From Perilla frutescens (lineage: Eukaryota > Streptophyta > Magnoliopsida > Lamiales > Lamiaceae): a stretch of DNA of 64,000 nucleotides. The notes beneath the pieces are model-generated. The model did no database searches and had not been told where the DNA came from. It worked only from the letters and a program-made list of their open reading frames with translations. The DNA lies in the NCBI GenBank assembly GCA_026008535.1, contig BRKX01000015.1, positions 21,225,501 to 21,289,500 on the forward strand, written 5' to 3'. The stretch's first letter is position 1. Each line of letters opens with the position of its first letter. A program made the position numbers and the translations under genes. Shown in pieces: positions 58,893 through 64,000 of this stretch.

Positions 58893-59492
58893 TAGCTCTA
58901 GTATAATTAATAATACATTTTTTGTACCACGTAACCTACTATTTAGGTTGGTTGATGAGAGTAAAGAATGGATTTATATCGAATTGAACAGATATATTAT
59001 TATCTAAGTCAAAACAACAATAACAACAACAATAACAACAATATATAATGTAATCAAATGTACGGATTTGATAAGTTTTGCAAATGTATTGTGTTTGATA
59101 TAATATATAATTAGTATTTCTCACTATGATGCACAAATTTATTAATTTTTTTATTTATAATCTTTTAAAAAATTATATATATGTCTTTGAATTTTGTAAA
59201 ATTAAGAAAACAATACACATAATTAATTAGACAATAAGAATATAAAATTTGCATAGTTAGGAAAAACAAAAAGAAAAACAAATTCAATGAAATAAATGAA
59301 ATTCACATTAAAAGCTTAGATTTTTCTCGACATATTTTTATTTTTAATTAAGATAAAGAAATCAATGTTTTATACCATAATACCGATACATAAAGTAAGT
59401 TTAAGAAAGCGATGAACAAATAATTAGTACACACAAAATTTCAAAATGTTTTAGCAAGAATGAAAAAAAAGCATACACCAAGAAAAAACCAT
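58893..59492. other. AT-rich, non-coding
   Basis: No gene. An (ACA/AAC)n-like run at 59010-59042. Confidence 0.5.
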
Positions 59493-59500
59493 GTTACATG

Positions 59501-59915
59501 TAGGGGTAAGCGTTCAGTCCGAACATTACCGAACCTAACCCCCCAAACCGAAGTAAATCAAAACTGAAAATTTATTAACCGAAACTGATCGAACTAAGGG
59601 TAAGCATCGAACCGAAACCGAAGTAATTGGTTTGGTTTGGTTGGTTTGGGTGAAAATTGGAATTTTTACTACTTTTATGTATATATTTATTATGTAGACT
59701 TAAATTAACTGAAAGGTCATGCGGCCTAGTTTGTTAATCACTCTTATCTTTAAGTAAAAGGTGATGTGTTCGAGTCTTGCCAAACCGAACCAAACTACTA
59801 TCAGTCCTAATCGTTTGGACTGAATCCGAACCGAGCTTGGAATTGCGGAGCGAACCAAATTGAAACTGCCGATTCGGTCCATTTTTTTGGTTACAGTTCG
59901 TTCTGCTCAGCCCTA
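59501..59915. mobile_element. GGTTCGG-rich hAT-type MITE with 8-bp TSD
   Basis: Ends TAGGGGTAAGC and, inverted, TAGGGCTGAGC, flanked by a perfect 8-bp duplication, GTTACATG (59493-59500 and 59916-59923). Inside are many CCGAACC / GGTTTGGTT words. A tRNA-like patch at about 59712-59780 (GCGGCCTAGTTTG, then TGTTCGAGTCTTG) looks like a SINE head inserted or captured. The TSD length suggests hAT-type mobilisation. Confidence 0.8.
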
Positions 59916-60138
59916 GTTACATGTATTCTTTAAAATGATCTTAAACAACTATTTTTGTATAGTCTGTATTGGAGCACAATTGATTGGAAATTTTTAAAAA
60001 TTGAATTTAAAATGATGAATGAATTCATAAGGTCTTCTTGGAAAAATGATAGTAATAACCCTTCAATTTTATTTTAATACTCATAATTGAATTTAAAATG
60101 ATGCATAAATTAAAAAGGCCTTGTTGGAGAGTTATACC

Positions 60139-61345
60139 TAGAGTTGGGCAGAACCGAACCCCAACTGAGAAACCGAACCGAACTGTAAATTTTGGTTTGG
60201 TTCGGTTCGATTTGACCGATTTTGAGTTCAGTTCGAGCAATGAAAATCGATAGTAGTTCGGTTTGGTTTTGGTTTCAACAGGTCAAAAACCGATTGAAAC
60301 TGAACCGACCGAATATATATATATATATATATAATTGAATTAATTTATAATTAATTCGAATATAATATATATCATAGATATAATATATTATATATTCAAT
60401 AAAAATATGAAAAAATTAATTGCAAGCTTCAGGATTTGAAAGAGTACCAGGGCTGAGCAGAAGCGAACTGCAATTGAGAAACCAAACCAAACTGTCCATT
60501 TCAGTTTGGTTTTTTTGATTTTGAGTTCGGTTCGAGCGATGAAAATTGATAGTAGCTCGGTTCGATTTTGGTTTCAACATGTCAAAAACCGATTGAAACC
60601 TTCAATCTCAAGAATCCCAGGGGGCCAATCCCTACTTTCATGTTCTGATCCTCTTTCTGGTTCATCCCACGACTCTATAATGGGTTCAGTGGCCGCTCCT
60701 GCCCCCAACTGAATATATATATATATATATATATTATATAATTGAATTAATTTATAATTAATTCGAATATTATTTATATATTATAGATATAATATATTAT
60801 ATATTCAATAAAAATACGAAAAAATGAATTGCAAGCTTCAGGATTCGAAAGAGTACTAGGGCTGAGCAGAACGAACTACAATCAAGAAACCGAACCGAAC
60901 TGTCAATTTTGGTTCGGTTCGATTTTTCAATTTTGAGTTCGGTTCGATTTCGGTTTCAATGGGTCAAAAACCGATTGAAACCGAACTAACTGAATATATA
61001 TATATATATAATTCAATTATAATATATATATAATATATTATATATAGAATAAAAAATATGAAAAAATTAATTGCAAGCTCGAAGATTCAAACAAAGTACC
61101 TTTTAGTTACGTGGATTACCAACTGACATACAAGCCTTTTTTTGTTAATTTTAGTATATAGAATAACTATATACATATAAAATCCGTAAAATTTTGTTTT
61201 TTCACCAAAATCGACCGAACAGAACCGATTACTTCGATTTCGGTTCGGTTCGGTGCCCACCCTTATTTCAGTCGGTTTTTTGTTTACTTCGATTTGGGAG
61301 GTTTGGTTCGGTTTGATTTTGACCGAATGCTCACCCTACATAGTA
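60139..61345. repeat. Tandem GGTTCGG-rich units, about 3 copies
   Basis: Units start TAGAGTTGGGCAGAACCG (60139), AGGGCTGAGCAGAAGCG (about 60450) and AGGGCTGAGCAGAACG (about 60861). Each runs through CGGTTCG-rich sequence, ACAGGTCAAAAACCGATTG, a (TA)n stretch and AATTGCAAGCTTCAGGATT. The second unit has an extra block of about 115 bp at 60600-60712. A further inverted end, TAGGGTGAGCATTCGG (complement, 61320-61336), closes the block. The 68-codon frame at 60506-60712 is not a gene. Confidence 0.75.
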
Positions 61346-61455
61346 TCTCTTAGTTAAGAGGTACGTGGATTACCAACTGACCTACAAGCCTTTTTTGTTA
61401 ATTTTAGTCTATAGAATAAATATATACATAAAATCCGTAAAACATTGCAATAATA
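61105..61455. repeat. Direct repeat of about 95 bp
   Basis: ACGTGGATTACCAACTGAC begins at about 61109 and again at 61363. Both copies continue through AAGCCTTTTTTTGTTAATTT to AAAATCCGTAAAA. About 160 bp of GGTTCGG-type terminus lies between them. Confidence 0.85.
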
Positions 61456-61688
61456 ACCTAATCTTTTGATTTGTAGCAAATTCAACACCCTCAATTTTTT
61501 TTTTCTGATGATCAGATTTGAGATGTAACAATATTTTTCGACGTATTCATATTAATTCGAGTTTGAAGTATTAAATAAGAGAGTTCTTATTGTGTAACGT
61601 CAATTATATTTTCTAGTCGTTGAATTTTTTTTGATATGTCTATTTGGCTACAAATCAAAAGGTTTAGTTATTATTGCAACATTTTAAA
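61441..61688. mobile_element. Foldback MITE-like element
   Basis: TTGCAATAATAACCTAATCT / TTTGATTTGTAGC at 61446-61480 is mirrored by GCTACAAATCAAAAGGTTTAG / TTATTATTGCAA at 61648-61681. Arms are about 40 bp, loop about 165 bp. No TSD is certain. Confidence 0.7.
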
Positions 61689-61889
61689 ATTGATGTTTAA
61701 ATTGCAAATTCATTTAAAGATCATGAATATTTTAGCAATTAAACCCTTTTTATAACTACAGAATATAATTAAAAGATATAACTGCAGTATAATAGTGACG
61801 CCTAGCAGGTTGTCTAAATTGTATATAAATTGAGAGATGGACGTGGAAACTAAGTTACAGGGCATTAGGGGCAAAATTTATATAACCAG

Positions 61890-62473
61890 CAGGCCCGGCT
61901 ATGTGGGTGTTCCACATGATCGACCGAACAGGGCCCAATTTTTTTTATATATAGTTTAAATGTATATTATATTTATAAATTAATAAATAAAAGATAGAAT
62001 TTCCGGTTAGCAGTTGCATGTATCTTCTTTCTTCCCAATTCCCAGAAATCAAAAAATATTTTGATGAGAATTTAAATGCATCGTTTGCTCCTTCATTGTC
62101 TCCAGATGAATCATTTAGAATTAATTATTTTCTTTACATTGTTGATCAAGCCATAACTTCTCTAAATAGGAGGTTTGAATAATATCAAGATTATGAGAAG
62201 AATTTTGGTTTCTTATTTACTTCTCACAAGTTGGTGTCATTAGTTTATACGGGCTTGAAGTCTTGTTGTAGTCATCTTGAAAATGTACTTAAGCAATATG
62301 TATGTTTAAGATGTTATTGAATATTGAATTTTGAAGGTTTAATTTTTCATTTTATTAATATATAAGGATTATATTATATTTTCCATTAAAAATAATATTA
62401 ATTGTATTTTACTGTTAAAAGGGTCTAATTTATATAATCGCACAGAGTCTTCAAAATGTTTGGGACGGCCTTG
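61890..62473 (+). mobile_element. hAT element with transposase remnant
   Basis: Left end CAGGCCCGGCTATG, right end (complement) CAAGGCCGTCCCAAAC, related to the termini of the hAT at 23329. The 8-bp TSD ATAACCAG is perfect (61882-61889 and 62474-62481). At 584 bp it is an internally deleted copy that still holds transposase coding sequence. Confidence 0.88.
62030..62314 (+). pseudogene. hAT transposase fragment
   Basis: Reads FPEIKKYFDENLNASF, then SFRINYFLYIVDQAITSLN and RRF-TAA-YQDYEKNFGFLF, then LKSCCSHLENVLK. This matches the region of plant hAT transposases (TTF/ZMYM1-like group) with the DQAI-SL--RFEQY--YE--FGFLF pattern, N-terminal to the dimerisation domain. One in-frame TAA replaces the usual Glu after RRFE. 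About 95 of some 700 residues remain. Non-functional. Confidence 0.8.
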
Positions 62474-62481
62474 ATAACCAG

Positions 62482-64000
62482 TGTACATATTTGCTCGAAG
62501 TCTCATTTTTTCTTTAAGCTTGTGTCCTACATTTGTAACGATATGTAGAATTTTTTGCCTCAATGTTTTTGTTAAGTGATTGTAGTTCTAGAAACCAAAA
62601 AGATGCTAATATACAAAAAATATTACCAAAATTAATTGTAATACGATTCTTAATTGACAATGAGATGGAAAAGTCATCGATTAGGATTAAATGTAAGCTA
62701 TATGAATTATATGTACATGAATATTGAATAGTAAAAACTTAGGGTTTGGCTGGTATAATGGAATGAAATCACGATTTGCACGTCTTTTATCAATTAGATG
62801 ACTAGTATATTTTTTCAGTTGAGAATCATCATTCCCACAAACATGTAATTGACCATTTCACCCCTCCCATGGTATTATGTATTCCCAAGTATCTACCTAT
62901 ATTAATTATATTTTTTGTTTAACAAAACTATGCTTGTTTTGTATTGATATTAAATTTTCATTAAAAAATAAAATTATAATAAATTTAATATTTTTTCTAG
63001 AAAACTTAAAATAAATTAAATTGTAAAAAACTAAAGAAAAGTATATATAAACATTAAAAGTCATCAATCATTTGTAAAAATTAATACAAAAAAAATTAAA
63101 ATTAAAAAAAAAATACAAAATTATTTGATGATAAATAATATACAATATTTAAATTTGATAAATTTATGATTTTTTTTAAAGCTCGTTAATTTATTTGTGA
63201 TTCATAAAATTGTATAATATTTTTTTTAAAAAAAAACTACTAATAATAGTATAGGAAAAATATTACTTAAAATATAGAAACTCACTAATCATTAGTGAAA
63301 TACTTATTATAAGGATTCTCAATATTTCACAAATGCTAATAAGGTAACACAATATTCAATAATATATTTTTAAAATATAATAGCATCTCTCGAATGAAAG
63401 GTAATTTGTCATTTAGACATAATTTAAACAATGTGTTTTATTTACTAATTACATACTTTCATAATAAAATCATTAATATAAGTTTAAATCATATCTTGTT
63501 ACTTGTGGATATCAATCATGCGGATGACTATATTCATTCCATTCTCACTTGATTTCATTTCAGTATACCGATGATTCCCTTATATGAGATGGTCTAATGG
63601 GTAACGCTTCGTTAGACGGGTCAAATCAATCTAAAAACCCACCCAAAAACCTAAACCCGCTTGCGTGTGTGTGCCATGCGCTACCATCACTTATTTTTTT
63701 TCCTATTTTTCCCTTTTTTTTCGATTTTTTTGTTTTTTTAAAACCTTTTATTTAATTCAAAAAATTAATTATGAAGCATAGTGCACAAGTCCACCAATTA
63801 ACGTCAGACAAGTGTACTGTGTGAGCCGCTGAATAAAAAAATAAATCAATTCACTTTATTATATGATTCACTGATTTCATTTTCAAATATATATTTATTT
63901 CAAAAAAATTAATTTTCGAACTCAGTGCACGAGTCCACATGTTAACAATAGGAGAATGCACTACGTGAGATTTGTACTCCATGATTTTTATTCTTAAAAT
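62482..64000. other. AT-rich, nothing recognised
   Basis: No gene or repeat family is recognised. 63760-63850 and 63890-63970 share loosely similar AATTAAT...AGTGCACRAGTCCAC phrases. Confidence 0.45.

Noticed and set aside
59700..59882. Functional tRNA gene at the A/B-box-like patch
   Set aside because: No cloverleaf could be folded by eye. It is better explained as a SINE fragment inside a MITE.

Overview
The window looks like nuclear DNA of a eudicot plant: AT-rich, intron-containing genes, plant-only transcription-factor families, and dense, nested plant transposons (Athila-like and chromovirus Ty3 elements, Cassandra, CACTA, hAT, MULE, Stowaway, SINE). The species cannot be named from the sequence. 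Lamiales is only a guess.

Three host genes are supported. (1) A three-exon group IIc WRKY gene resembling WRKY57, + strand, 17951-21187. (2) A single-exon four-finger C2H2 zinc-finger gene with an EAR repression motif, - strand, 31185-32822. (3) An ELM2/SANT gene with two coding exons and a probable 5'-UTR intron, - strand, 38121-39676 (leader to about 41230). All three are nuclear regulators, and two suggest repression or histone deacetylation. As I remember Arabidopsis, their relatives lie in one pair of duplicated chromosome 1 blocks, so this gene order may be an ancestral segment that repeats have since spread apart.

Layout. 1-8.6 kb: Athila-like Ty3 fragments facing both ways. The + strand element lacks reverse transcriptase and carries a striking excess of the hexamer GGGCAY. 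8.6-11.4 kb: a 402-bp tandem array broken by a Cassandra solo LTR carrying a 5S rRNA-like segment. 11.46-15.05 kb: a complete short CACTA element with only a TNPA-like gene. 15.1-17.4 kb: small MULE, hAT remnant, SINE. 17.6-21.2 kb: WRKY gene. 23.3-24.6 kb: hAT element with a foldback inside it. 25.4-27.9 kb: second CACTA copy, inverted and truncated. 31.2-41.4 kb: the C2H2 and ELM2 genes with a Stowaway MITE between them. 42.8-58.9 kb: a retrotransposon nest bounded by 501-bp LTRs, containing an Athila-like element, a 3.06-kb solo LTR, a chromovirus integrase fragment, a MULE and a 1.33-kb solo LTR. 59.5-62.5 kb: GGTTCGG-rich elements, a foldback and a hAT carrying a transposase fragment.

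Most transposons were delimited by matching terminal sequences to target-site duplications (TSDs), so many boundaries are exact. No autonomous element is intact. No rRNA or tRNA gene, CRISPR array or bacterial-type operon is present.
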